A program made the position numbers and the translations under genes. From contig JAJEKV010000010.1 of assembly GCA_021234155.1 (NCBI GenBank), forward strand, positions 5,864,871-5,928,870: a stretch of 64,000 nucleotides of DNA. Reading direction: 5' to 3'. Position 1 is the stretch's first letter. The number at the start of each line of letters is the position of its first letter. The notes beneath the pieces were generated by a model. It did no database searches and was not told the origin of the DNA. It worked only from the letters and a program-made list of their open reading frames with translations. Positions 1 to 11,484 of the stretch are shown here, in pieces. The DNA comes from Isoetes taiwanensis. Its lineage: Eukaryota > Streptophyta > Lycopodiopsida > Isoetales > Isoetaceae.

Positions 1-1159
1 CCATGACTTCTCTCCTCGACGAAAGATTATGCCCTCTGGCCCTAGCTCGAGATGCTAACGCAGCACCGATGTCTAACGTCTTCCTGCACCTGTAATTTGC
101 TGCCTTGTGTTCTTCCATTTGAAACTCATGTGCGTCGAGTTGGTGAAGGCGTCGAGATCCTCTTTCTGATGTGAGCTCGTGGACGTGGTATCGGGGACTT
201 GATGCCATTGGTTACCAGATTTTCTTCCCATTTGATGGAGATTGATGATAGGTCGGTGGTGTCCTGTTCTACTCGTTTGTCGGTTGAGGTGTTTGTCGTT
301 GTGCTTCCCTCCCTTGGGTCTGCCTTTTCGGTCTCCTCTCCTTATCTGTCTGTAGATCGTCTGGGTCCTCGATGTCTTCAAGAAGTTGCGCCTCTAGCTC
401 TTCTGTGGCTCTGGCCCTGTACTTCGAAAGCAACGCTCGTATATTCTAGAGTCTAATGGTCTACTTGAAGGGCTCTCCTACAACATTCTGGGCTCTATAA
501 GCAAGCAAGATGGCTCGAGCAGCATTACTGGAGACATATCTATAATCTTCAAGTCTATGGACATTAGGACATGTGGTATGGCATGAAATGAGGTTTGTTT
601 TAAGCCTTCATGATGTTTGAGGCATACTCTAAGGTCCTAGCAAAATTGGTTTGGGGGAGGGGTCCAATCTCTACACATGGAGTGACTTGGGCAGCTTTAG
701 ACTCTAGCTCCTTTCTAGATATCTTGGCAATATGGGGTGTCAATGTGGCGGCTATATAAGTCAAACTCTATTAGAAGGACACAGAATTAGATCAAGGTTT
801 ATGCCTTTGGCATGAGCAGAGGTGATATACCAACAATTGAACTTGGGTTGCTGAGGTCTAGATGACTATAACAAAGGGGTGTTCTTGAGCACTTCTATCT
901 AGGAGTAAGGCATCAGCTTCGAGCCGAGAGCAATACTTGCGAGGTACTAATGGGGTATGCTTCTATTTACAAACAAACCACAGTTTGGAAAAACAATTCA
1001 AGGGTTTGAGCCATTTTGGTCATTTTGAGCTGGGGTTTGACATTTCTAGTCTAAGTTTAGGTCATAAATGAATTCTAGACTGTCTAACGGTCCTATTACA
1101 ACAAATTTCAGGCGATTTGGAGCTCTGTAGCTCAAGTTATAGAGGTTCAAAGTTTGGAT

Positions 1160-1226
1160 GTCTCATGGTATGCGCTGGGAGGCAAAACCAAAATTTGGTT
1201 TTGGGTCTGGGCACACACCGTGAGAC
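1160..1226. repeat. Foldback hairpin, copy 1
   Basis: Inverted repeat with arms GTCTCATGGTATGCGC and the near-complement ending in CCGTGAGAC. The loop holds a second small inverted repeat (AACCAAAA / TTTGGTTT). It is one of three related copies inside the retroelement. The outer arm carries two changes relative to copy 2. Confidence 0.8.
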
Positions 1227-1373
1227 ATTTGACCCAATTTGGTCAAAACTAATCTAAACAAGGTGAACTAAGGGTCAAAACATGATAATCTCGCCGAGAT
1301 ATGCAAGATTAACCCCTTACTTGGTCGATTTGGAGATGTTTAGGACTAGTTTAGGACTAGTTTAGGTATGAAG

Positions 1374-1440
1374 GTCTCACGGTGTGCGCTGGGAGGCAAA
1401 ACCAAAATCTGGTTTTTGGCCTGGGCGCACACCGTGAGAC
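1374..1440. repeat. Foldback hairpin, copy 2
   Basis: Perfect 16-bp inverted repeat: GTCTCACGGTGTGCGC pairs with GCGCACACCGTGAGAC. It is preceded by a short tandem duplication (tttaggactag). It starts about 97 bases beyond the stop codon of the H3-like ORF on the minus strand. Confidence 0.85.
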
Positions 1441-1537
1441 ATTGGGCACTATTTGGCCTACAAATGTCCAAATTTACTAAAACAAAGGGCAATTGTTGCT
1501 AATTCGACCTAATTAACATCAATTATGCACATATAAC

Positions 1538-2096
1538 TTACAACGAAACACTTTGTTCTCCTTTAATGTGGCTGGCGAGGTGCATGTCTTTCTTCATTAA
1601 GGTCACCCTCTTGACGTGTACAGTGCAGACTGTTGAGTCTTCAAAATGTTGGACCAGCTTCTGCTCTACTGCTTCTTGAACCTTGGCCTCCCCCTCTCGT
1701 TCTGCCCTCTCCTCTTCTTGTATCTCCCGCTCTATCTGCTCGTACACTTCTTGGATCTCTTCATCCATTGAACCCGGAGATCCAATGTCCTCTTCCTCCA
1801 GTGCTTCCGTTGATCCCTGGGATCCCTACTCGACTGGCTGGTCCCCTTCTGTTGGCTTAGAGGAACTCCCTACCTCCAGGTTTGGATTGAAGTGCTCGTC
1901 GTCTGAATCATCGGAGGAGGCTGGCTGGTCGGCTAGCCGTTCCTTGATGACTACCTTGACGGTCGGGGTCTTCTTCGTCTTTCGCTTGGGCTCCTCCATG
2001 CCTTTGCCCTTCCGCTTCTTGTTTTCTTCGGCCTCCTTGGCCTCTGGCTGTTTCGTCTTGTCGAGGAAGTCGAGCGGTCTGTTTGGTGCGTCCCAT
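1538..2096 (-). pseudogene. Histone H3-like ORF inside an LTR element, frame-broken
   Basis: The minus-strand ATG at 2096 opens with MGRTKQTAR, eight of nine residues of the histone H3 tail. The tail frame soon loses H3 likeness. A second frame gives a Lys/Glu/Asp-rich linker, has an in-frame TAG near 1828, and leads to codons 1768-1538. There about 42 residues align without gaps to the H3 C-terminal helix region (FED, C.H.KRVT, M.KD, LA, GE conserved; about 23 of 42 identical by eye). The normal alpha-N and first core helices are replaced by Glu-rich sequence, so this is not a working nucleosomal H3. It sits where gag would start, so I infer an H3 gene captured by the retroelement and later degraded. 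The N-terminal match alone could be chance; the C-terminal match is solid. Confidence 0.65.
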
Positions 2097-2336
2097 GTCG
2101 ATCGGAGGTCGGGCGCCCTAAAATCGCCTCGAAATGCGGAGCAAATTTCTAAACAGGAAGTCTACAAATGAGGGGGGGTCTAGGTCTATTTATAGATTGG
2201 ACAATTTTAGGTCAAATTCTAAGTTACTCTTGGAATTCTAACTAATCTAACTAATCTAACTAATTCTTACCTTAAAACTCGATTTAGCATGTTAGTTTGT
2301 TAAAATTCATCATGTTTCAAGGTGATTATGGCCCAT

Positions 2337-2392
2337 GTCTCACGGTGTGCGCTGGGAGGCAAAACCAGAATTTGGTGCGCATACCGTGAGAC
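2337..2392. repeat. Foldback hairpin, copy 3
   Basis: Shorter copy of the same hairpin with arms GTCTCACGGTGTGCGC and GTGCGCATACCGTGAGAC. Part of the loop is missing. It lies between the primer site and the H3-like ORF, in the presumed leader of the element. Confidence 0.8.
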
Positions 2393-2582
2393 CTTTGCTA
2401 CTTTAGGTCAAAATTTATTCAACTTTTTAGTTTTCTTGGTTCTTCAATTCTTCTAACTGTTACTAGCTTAGCATATACCATAAAAATGAGAAAAAAATTT
2501 CCCACTTTTTCGAGGTTGGAGAATCCTACTAAGTTAGTACTACTGGGAGCATGGCCAGTGCTTTGCTCTTGGTCTCCAAGAA

Positions 2583-2594
2583 CATTTGATACCA
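2583..2594 (-). promoter_or_regulatory. Primer-binding site of minus-strand LTR element
   Basis: On the minus strand, one base after the LTR end, the sequence reads TGGTATCAAATG. This resembles the plant tRNA-Met-type priming site TGGTATCAGAGC with changes in its last bases. It fixes the element's orientation and identifies 2596-4213 as its 5' LTR. Confidence 0.75.
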
Positions 2595-2595
2595 C

Positions 2596-4213
2596 TGTGA
2601 CGTCCCCTACTCATATACGGTACACTCACCATATACAAACAGGAGTTCATCCCCCATACCAGCTCCACACTGATACAGGGCCCTCCACGTATCACGGTAA
2701 CCTTGATGAGTTCCAGTGGGAAGAATGAAGGGGTCATTTGCCCTGTCTCCCGCAGGGCCGACCTAGCTGCGGAAGCGTAAACATACATGTCAGTATCTAA
2801 GAGCAACACATATCCACCTCGAGGGATGGTACATCACATCTGCATAGACAACGATCAACACAATGCATATGGGAAATCCTACCCAAGGCTCAGACTCGAA
2901 GGGATGACTGACGGCTTGGGTCTCCAGAGTTCATTGCAGACAGAATTCATGGCAATGGATTTGGCTGGCATAAGAACATGGCTTAGGGTTGTCCACTCCA
3001 TCTGCCCCTCCTGTGCACACTTTGCAGAGTAGGCTGAAAAGTGTTGGGACCTGACTGTAGCCCGCCGGATGCATAGCCAAAGGGGCTATTCCTAGGTTGC
3101 ATCTCCCCAGTTCCGATGGGGCAGGTAGGGATCACTCCCTCCAGAGACCTACATGCTGACTCAAGGTGACTAGAGGGCCACTGCCCTTATTCGACTTGAA
3201 CCCAATGGAGAGTGACGCATCACTCCACGGGTGTCGAGCCCATGCCTTGCCCACACGCAGTGGCAAGCCATTAGACCTAGTCCACAGGGATCCCCGGTAG
3301 ACTTTACACACCAAAGGGATCATTCTCATGAGTCAGGACATGAACCTCCTTGTAAGCCAGTCTGGCCCCTTCACCCACAACCAGGCGTGGCTCCTGTGCA
3401 CAGGTCGAATTTACAGTGCACTAAAGAGGCTAACTAGGAGCATCATTTACTAGGCTTTAAGGTCTCCACCCCCCTTCCCAATACAATGAGTTCACAGAGA
3501 TACATCATCAGATACATATCACAGAAGAACTAAAGAACAAGATCTAATCTAAATCACAGAGTTAGGTTCTTTAGTTATGGCTTGATATCTAGAGATCTAG
3601 ATGGCTGCTATAGGCAAATCAATAGGGTAAACCTACTTATTCTATGTCTGGGAGGCGGTTTAGGCTATTGATTTGGCAAAATACCTGATCCTTGGCTTGC
3701 TCCTCCTGTTCTGAACTCGACCATGCTGCAAAACTGCTTGAAGATGAAGCTAGAAGGGAAAACTGATGGCCTAGTCTACAGAGACAGACTTTGGGAGGCG
3801 AGATGGGCTCTTGAAGCAAGCAAAATAGAGCCCTAGAAGCCTTTGGATGAAAATGGAAAGTTAGGGTTTCCTAAGCCTATATAGACTAAGGGTTAGAGCT
3901 AGGGTTCCCATTATCCCCTTTAGGCATGTGGGATAATTGGATGTGGCCCCACTTATATTAAATAAGTGGCCTAGGATATCCACATGTATAAATGTGTACA
4001 CATGGATAAATGTGTACACATTGACACACACATGGATAAGTGTGCACATGAGCAAATGTGCCCATAATTAAATGCACACACCATGCAAGTTGCCCCCTAG
4101 GGTGTTACTTGCTCGGCTACACGTTGGCGTACACGTCAGTCGGAATGGCGTGTACGCGTGACGAGGCAGTACAGTATACGTCTTAGGACCGTATACTGTG
4201 CTGGAACGTCACA
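2596..4213 (-). mobile_element. 5' LTR of a TGTGAC-type retrotransposon
   Basis: 1618-bp block bounded by inverted termini TGTGAC...GTCACA. Its inner side adjoins a primer site. Parts around 2980-3130 are related to the LTR at 57857-59391 (shared text around the 'gttgtccactccatc' and 'cacactttgcag' blocks), so both belong to one lineage. Just inside the 5' end (minus strand) is a hairpin ACAGTATACG / CGTATACTGT. The partner 3' LTR is not in the window. ORFs inside the LTR are short and unconvincing. Confidence 0.8.
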
Positions 4214-4740
4214 ACATTCTAAGACTTCTTGGCACGCCCATCTTTGGCGCTGATGTGATGGTCCAACAGCCCACATGACATCTAAATAAGACCAGATATT
4301 ATCCTAAATGATACAATAGCATTCTTGTTTGGCCTAGGACTCTTCCTAATATGTTTAGATTTCTTCATGCTATGGCGCATCTCCGGCCAATTTGGATTAT
4401 GCTTTTTCCTTGATTGGTGTCCTAACATCCGTCCAGTAATGCCCGCTTTTGACTTTTAATTATAAGGGAATAAGATGCACTACAATAAATAAACCAGAAT
4501 GGGTTGGGAATCACCATTTGGTTCAACTTGGATGTTAATTTGCAGTGGAAAACCTCAAATTTTGGAGATGAATTAAGTTTCAAAGGGGACACTAAAGTTG
4601 ACACTTCTAGGGAGTTTTTTCTCTTAAGTGCACCATAGATGGTCCACCTTCCTCATTTACTAGACTAGCCTAGCATCAACAGAAAATGTTCTACCCCTTG
4701 GATCATCACCTGAGAACACTTTGAAGGGGAGTATTGCAGA
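4214..4740. other. Non-coding gap
   Basis: AT-rich sequence between the LTR and the LINE remnant. No gene, tandem repeat or strong inverted repeat seen. Confidence 0.5.
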
Positions 4741-6500
4741 AACTTAAGCAACATACTGGTAATATCTCTTCTGAACAATGGATACAATTACCTGATGCAG
4801 TCCAATGATCCTAATAGGGTCCGCAATAATGTGCCAATACTGCGGCAAATGTTGCTAGGCTTGCAATGTCTCGCAATTGGCAAGGCTGCAGATTTGGATG
4901 GCATGCAAGATGAATGGTTAAAATGGGTTGAACCTCATATTATCTCGGTCCTGGCTATTCTGGTCAATAAGGCCCTCAAGAAAGGCTTCTCCTCACGATG
5001 GATAGGCAGCAGAGTGGTCCCAATGTATAAGGAAGGTTATTCCACCAATTACCACATAATTATGGTTAGTCTAGTGTTAGCAAATTTGGACAAGAATTCC
5101 TAAGCAGCAATTAGCAGCATGGCAGAGGAAATGGGGGTATGAACATTTGCACAAGAAGGGTTTAGGCCTAAATGCTCCATCATAGATGAGATTATCACAT
5201 TGCACGCCTTGTTAGAAGATAACACAAAATAAATAGATGGATTTGTATTGCTGCTTTATTGATTTCGTGAAGGCTTTTGACATGATCTCTAGAGAGAAGC
5301 TATGGGAAAGATTAATGCAGTTGGAGATCGCTCAAGGGTTTGATTAATGTAGTATAAAGATGATATGAAACACGCACAACTCGAATGCCACCCTCAATCC
5401 ACCTTATCAACAGTAGTGTCAGAGTCCGCCAGGGGTGTCCACTCTATCCCACATTGTTTGGGCTATTGATCATCTTGAGGACTAGCTCACTCAGCATGGA
5501 GGTGGAGGGGCCTAGATGACTCATCATATCATTTGAAAACTGATATGGATCTCTTAGCACATACTCCGGCAAGTGGGGCTGCAAGTATGCGGTAGCATCT
5601 CAATGCATTGAGTGCCTTCTGACAGCACACTGGAATGCACGTCAATTTGGTCAAGACCAAGGTACTCTTGATATCATCTTCGAAGCAGCATAGATAGTCT
5701 TGCTTCACTTCTCAATGCCAAAATGTGGAAGTAGTACAAGCATACAAATACTTAAGCGTGGAGTTCACTACTAGCACGTACTGGGATATTTGTATTAAGA
5801 AACGAGTAAAGGCATGCAATGCAGAATTGCTACAAAGCAAAGCTTTACGACTGGTCCCATTAATCACACTTGTTTGGGGTTTTGATAGAGTCAGTTGGAA
5901 TAGAAATATGGAGGCCAGTAATATCGTCTGCCACTGGAGAGGACTTGGAATAGGTCCAAAAAGCATTTTTGACTCGAGCACTTGGAGTCAAATCAACACA
6001 GTCCCGTATCAAAAAAAAAAATTAGGAGACAGTTCTTACACAACACTTTAAAATCTATTGAAAGAAGAAACGAGCCACTTGATTTTCTAGGTAGAATATG
6101 CGGGAACATGGACGCATACAGGTCCAAAGAAATGAGGATTAAAATAGCCTCAAGCAGTATCTAACACACGTGTTTCCTTAGTAAGATATGGGATGCCAGT
6201 GCTTTAGAGTTGGTAAAGACATCGCATTATAAAAGACGGATCAATCCCAGGCTTGCCAGGAGCCCCCATCAATACTTGTTAACACATTTGATAATGAAGA
6301 AGTGCATGGTGATCATGTCTATTCAAACTAGCATACACCGCCATAGAATTGATACAAGGAGATGGGCCAAGAAGAGCGAGAAAACAGGATTTGCCAATGC
6401 TGCCAAATTGGGGTTATTGAAGATGAGTGCCACACTCTGCGAAATTCCCCAACATTTGCGCTGTTGGGGAATACCGCACCTAACCAACCACTAATGTAAT
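4741..6500 (+). pseudogene. LINE reverse-transcriptase remnant
   Basis: Decayed non-LTR retrotransposon ORF2. Codons 4795-5103 match the start of a LINE reverse transcriptase (a 'GKAADLDG' block, then 'NKALKKGF' and 'VVPMYKEG'). The reading then jumps frames several times through 5150-5700 with stop codons. The segment near 5740-5830 ('AYKYLSVEFTTS..WD') matches the region after the RT palm. The typical catalytic box is not intact. It is followed by the family's 3' tail. Clearly inactive. Confidence 0.75.
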
Positions 6501-6815
6501 ATTGCACACACCTTTAGTAATGCCAGCGTAATATATCTAAGAGGTGCATGCGAGCTTAATGTGTCGCTCACTACATTGGCATGCAAATGCCTGCGTAGTA
6601 TATCTAAGAGGTGCATGCGAGCTTAATGTGTCCGTCACTACATTGACATGCAAATGTACAGTTTATCAACAAGCCTATTATTGCTAAGGTTTCTCCCTCA
6701 AAAACTCTTCGAGGCAGGGATTTTTTAATTCTGAACTGTAATAGGTTTATTATGTTTTTACTTTTGTTGTTTGAGTCCCAAAGGCCTATTGATCTTCATG
6801 GATGACATTCAATTT
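6501..6815 (+). mobile_element. LINE 3' tail with hairpin (copy a)
   Basis: Downstream end of the LINE above. It contains a ~67-bp tandem duplication (6527-6590 and 6594-6657, 'ctaagaggtgcatgcgagctt'). Then comes the family hairpin at 6671-6748, with arms AAGCCTATTAT and GTAATAGGTTT around a core 'ggtttctccctc...ttttttaatt'. A degenerate form of the terminal box 'gggtcccataggcc..ttgg' lies at 6772-6805. Confidence 0.65.
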
Positions 6816-8990
6816 TAGTCAGTTCAATCTAAATCGTCGTTGACCCATTCCGTATATGTCAAGTGGTAAGCGTGTGTCCCCAGTGTTTACAATCTTTTGT
6901 CAATAGCACATTGAAGAGAGATAAATCTCATCTCTTACAGGAGGATCTGATATGGAACGGAGGACTTGACCCTAGTGCATGATTCAAGAAGGTTTTCTGA
7001 ATAGCAGCCCAAAGGCCCATGTGGATTTGACATCATCTCCATCATGTCCAGGGCATATGCATGCTACGCCCTGCCATTTTTGGAACCTGCCAAAGTACCT
7101 GCACTAGGTACTTTTGGATTGGGTACTATTTTCTTGTTCTTTTGGTCAAAACTAATTCAAAAGTTCAATGTAAAATGTCAAAAGCATATCAATGTTCATA
7201 GTTAAGATAGAGATAATACTATTGGAGGTCAAAACGAATGCATTCAATTTAACATTTGTAGTTATTGAGATATTATAAAAGTACCCAGTACCCAGTGTTG
7301 GGTATTTTTTTAGGTAGTTTTATGGTTCCTAAATGGTACTTTTTTTGATAGGGTGTAGCATGCTTATGCCCTCCAGTACATTACAAGTAGTCCTTGTGAG
7401 TATGGGAGAGAACCAGATAAATCAAGAATTGCAGTCCTTAAGAGCAGTTTACATGCACAAACATCTCATGATGATATTCTGTTTTGCTTGAAGAAACATG
7501 AAGAGAAATGGTAACGATCACGAATAATGGCCAGCAACTTTTCATGGATGACTCTGACTCAATGGCACATGTAAATCGATCCATACAAGACTTAACCAAA
7601 CATCTTACATGAGCTGATGATAGCCATGCAGACCTATCTGAGTTGATCCATTAAGGAGAAAATTATTTATCGGCCAAGTGCAAACTGACCCATGTGGCAG
7701 TCCCTACGCCTCCATGCCATTTTAAAAAACAAGTTTAACACATGAAAAGTGTGTGTCTATAGGAACAATTGTAAAGTTCGGCAAATATTCTTTGTAGCAC
7801 ACATAGCCTTCCATCTTGCAATATCCATATTTGATTACAAGCATCCCAATTCATATTAATTGTGAACTCTACACTAAAATACATGTATATATGCACTACC
7901 TGTACTTTGCCCTTAGTATGTGAATGATAACACAAATATTTGGCAAAAAGATGAAAGGCAATGAATTACTTTAAATTGAAGCAGATTATTGCCTTTGAAT
8001 GTTGAGGGGTGAGAGGACAATTTGAAAAAACATTGTCAATGTATACAATATGTGCATCATCATGCCAAATGCTTTCTATTTAATGGCATTCCTTTGTGAC
8101 ATATCATATACTAAATATTATCAAATCAATATACTAAAAAGTGAGATGATTCATCCATTGTATCTACATTGAACTTGGAATTCTTATGAGTATTTCTAAT
8201 TTCAGACAATAGAGAGCAAATAGTCATGTATGTATTCATTAGAAGACCATATAACTTGTTTACATTTGGAATGTTTTGTATATTTTCAAAATCAGACAAC
8301 GGTTAGTCATGCATGTATTCATACCAGATAAGTTGTGATTCTCATAAGGGACAAACAAATAGCAATAGAATATGATTGCTATGTTCTATCATGTGTACAA
8401 AACCCTAGACATAGATGAACTTGTTATGAAACTGCAAATATTAAGGCATGAAACACATAGATTAGAAGATATTTTATATTCATACCTTCTAGATCTATCA
8501 AATGAAAAAATGTTATGGAGATCTATGATTGCAATATATGAACTTGAATTTGGAATAAGAATTCCAATAAAAGAGCTTCATGCGCTTAATTGAGTTGTCA
8601 AATTCCAACAAAAGAGCTTCATTTGCTCAAATGAGTTGTCAAATATGTGGATCTTCACTTTAGATGATGAGGATTACAATGTATATGTAGCATTATAACA
8701 GGGGGTTTTTTTTGTGATTTTATACGCTTTTTGGCATGGTTTTCATATGATTTTATGGGCGTATTCACGTGAACATACTAAACAGTATTTCTAGAGTGCA
8801 CTCATTTGTTAGCCATTGATTTTAAGGAAGAGGAAAATCGTGTGGTTGTGGGGCTTTTATTGTTAATATTAGGTTTGCAAAGATTAGGTTAATATTAGGG
8901 TTTCGGATTTGCTTGTAGTTTGTTTCTGCACAAGAGCTGCTTCCAAGCCTGGGCCACCAGCATCGGCCACAGGTGGGTGGATTGACAACT
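6816..8990. other. AT-rich non-coding stretch with one LINE scrap
   Basis: Apart from the small LINE fragment at 7735-7935 this stretch shows no convincing coding exon. A 73-codon ORF at 8372-8593 has no recognisable domain. Confidence 0.4.
7735..7935 (-). pseudogene. Small LINE fragment
   Basis: 66-codon minus-strand ORF resembling the post-palm part of the LINE ORF2 ('VEFTINMNWDAC', compare 'VEFTTSTYWD' at 5760). It continues with 'LQDGRLCVLQRI'. No flanking LINE parts are seen, so it is an isolated old fragment. Confidence 0.55.
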
Positions 8991-10600
8991 ACAGCTGCAA
9001 AACCCGAGCTCCATGTGGATTAGCTTACTGGTTGAAACAAAAGAGGCTAATCTTTTGTTTGAGAAGATATTTGGGGAGATCGGATCATTTGAGGCGGCAG
9101 CCTGCAACAAATTGGTTTCTACAAATCAGCTTAGGTTTTTCCTTCTGGCAGGAGCAGCAGATGAACCTTGACTAAATTTGTCCACCTCCTGGTTTTGTTT
9201 TTCGCTATCCCACAGTGGGCCGGAAGGGTTTGCAGACTGCCGGAGTTCATTAAAGGAGGGCAAGCTGCAGTGGTTATAGTGGGCCGGAACAAGCTTGCAG
9301 ACTGCCGAAATTTGTGAGAGGAGGGCAAGCAGGTAAGAATCAATTTCGAAGTAGCAGGGGCCAGCACCGAACTGCAGAACTTTGCTGTAAAAATTGAAGA
9401 TGAAGAATCTATATCATTGCCTGACCTGCGGCAGAGCTTATTAAACAAAATTGGTCGTTACTTGAGAATGATATAGTTGTGTTTGGCAATTTTCTAGCAT
9501 GGCAAGAAGGGACAGCCTTCGAGACTGTTTCTCTGGTATATATGCCTAAACACATGGTGTTTTATCCATATTATTAAAGTGTCTTTACTATCATAATGCA
9601 GGTTGTGCAGCTTCCTCAACTCTGAGTTCTCCTGAAGCTCCGATTTCTCAGAACAGAGCTGCCGATTTGGACAGCATATTGGCAGCCAGCATGGACCACC
9701 CCTGCAATCGTTTTATCCGGCAAGGGCAGGCAAGGGCATCTGGAGCTGTGACTTATTCCTGTGGCCGAAGTAATTGGAGCGGAGAAGCCTCCCTTGTTCT
9801 GCTCTTGGCAGAACCACCTTGTAGCATTGGCGTCAGATTTATATGAAAGGTCGAGCTTTCTATTAAGTTTCCAGAGCCTTGGATAAGTTGGAATGATATA
9901 CAGATTCCTCAATCCATGTTGTAAAGGTGTGAACTCTATCTATTTGAGATGTTTGTAGTTCTAGATAAGTTTCCATTTTTCTTACATAATTTTACATTAG
10001 CGGACAACAATATGCAGGTAACACTGACATTATCCAATTCCTTTTGGCTTATCTTGTCAAGCCTGACGGCTGCACAACGCATTCATATCAGTATGCTTAC
10101 ATCAATATTAAGAGCTCTTGCTCTTTTTCCATTCGAATCCGATTGGTCGTATAATAAATGAATTTGCAAAACACAGGCGATATTGATTGAAATGTTGCGA
10201 TGTGGGCAAACATGTTTTTGAACATGTTTTTCCAACTTATGTCAAGATTTGTGCTTATTGGCATTGTGAATACAGTGTCACTTTGGGCAATCCTGCCTCT
10301 TTTGATACTTTTTTACGTTGCTTATATTTATTTTCAGGTATTTGCCTATCCATAACCTAATCTTGTTAGCCTCATTCTATTGCTGGAACTATCAGACATG
10401 CTGCTTGTTTGCAATTGTCATATTTGTTTTTAGAACAATCTTGTTGGGACACCATATAACTGCAGTAATCACATTATGGAATCAAGCAATGCTTCTTTCT
10501 TGGTGTTTGTCTCTTTGGGGTCAAGCTTTGCATTTGCAGTGCCTTTGCATGCTTATGTTTAGATCCAGCTGTCTGTATAGTTTTTATTCCGGTTTTTGGT
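8991..10600. other. Possible spliced non-coding transcript region
   Basis: Several consensus-like splice sites occur on the plus strand (CAG/GTAAGA near 9333, TGCAG near 9600, TGCAG/GTAACA near 10018). None of the intervening segments codes for a recognisable protein. A ~64-bp tandem duplication lies at 9216-9331. It could be a non-coding gene, or the splice-like sites could be chance. Confidence 0.25.
9216..9331. repeat. Tandem duplication, ~64 bp unit
   Basis: Two adjacent units share 'gtgggccggaa', 'tgcagactgccg' and 'ggagggcaagc', with several substitutions and small length differences. Confidence 0.7.
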
Positions 10601-10608
10601 ATGGCTGC

Positions 10609-10736
10609 ATTGACTTATAAGCGGTAACCAATGTGTTTGCGTATATTTGGGTGGCTCTTGTATGCAATGCACATTGACTTATAAGCGGTAACTAATGTGT
10701 TTGCGTATATTTGGGTGGCTCTTGTATGCAATGCAG
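10609..10736. repeat. Tandem duplication, 63 bp unit
   Basis: Two nearly identical adjacent copies of a unit beginning 'ttgacttataagcggtaac' and ending 'cttgtatgcaatgca'. I see one base difference between them (accaatg / actaatg). Confidence 0.85.
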
Positions 10737-10928
10737 GGAATTGAGATTACAAAATGTACTCAATAGTTGTTTGCAATGGAAATAATTTGTTCATCTTGAT
10801 ATTATTGTGCTTTTTAGTAATTAATATTTACGCCCAAAAAATTTACCTATGTTTGCTTTAGTTAGGGCCCGAAGGGCCCAAATTTTTTTTTAATATAACA
10901 GACAACATACAACTACCATTGATATTAT

Positions 10929-11309
10929 TAACACAAACCATTGCATTTAACACATTTAAAATAAAATCCCCCTTAAACCCCCTTTGGTTTGGGTGCATAT
11001 TCACACGGGGGGTTACTCCGGGCATCGAGAGCTGTCAGATGGGCATATTTGCCCTTTATTCCTTGATCTGGACCGTACATAGCGATCCTCGTTTGTGGGG
11101 TATGCATGTACAAGTTTTTGTATACTGTATATTGAGATTTGCAAAATACTATAAGGTTTGAAAGAATGTACTTAATGGTGTTAATTTTGTACATGTATTA
11201 TAAATATTTTTTTGGGGCTCTCGCTGCCCTACATAACCCCCCGTGTGAAATATGCACCCAAACCAAAGGGGGTTTAAGGGGGATTTTATTTTAAATGTGT
11301 TAAATGCGC
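10929..11309. mobile_element. Foldback MITE, copy 1
   Basis: About 380 bp with long terminal inverted repeats. The left arm (10943-11015, 'gcatttaacacatttaaa', 'tttggtttgggtgcatatt', 'cacacgggggg') is mirrored at 11235-11308. No ORF of its own. A second, more diverged copy is at 45527-45875. The class (hAT or PIF-like) cannot be assigned because clean target duplications were not found. Confidence 0.8.
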
Positions 11310-11484
11310 TCGTTGCATTGATTTCAAGGTATAAGTGTGATATCGACATACGGTATCACCACTAATATCACATCATGTCCTTAACGCAGAGTTACTTGCT
11401 TATTGCAGAGTTTTCATCATTTTTTGTGCCTAGTTCAATCCAAAGTAGCAACACCTTTTCTTTTTCGCTCCTATATGTTCTTCT

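Larger units (their letters stand above)
1..2595 (-). mobile_element. Internal region of an LTR retroelement (partial)
   Basis: This stretch lies directly inside the LTR at 2596-4213 and its primer site, so on the minus strand it is the leader and first coding part of a retroelement that continues beyond the window. It contains a lysine- and glutamate-rich ORF ending in a histone H3-like segment (1538-2096) and three copies of a strong hairpin. No protease, reverse transcriptase or integrase is visible, so it is either a non-autonomous element or its pol lies outside the window. Positions 1-1150 show no recognisable gene. Confidence 0.6.

Noticed and set aside
1683-2171. 162-codon plus-strand ORF rich in Ser
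   Set aside because: It is the antisense shadow of the minus-strand H3-like ORF; Ser/Leu codons mirror Glu/Lys-rich codons.
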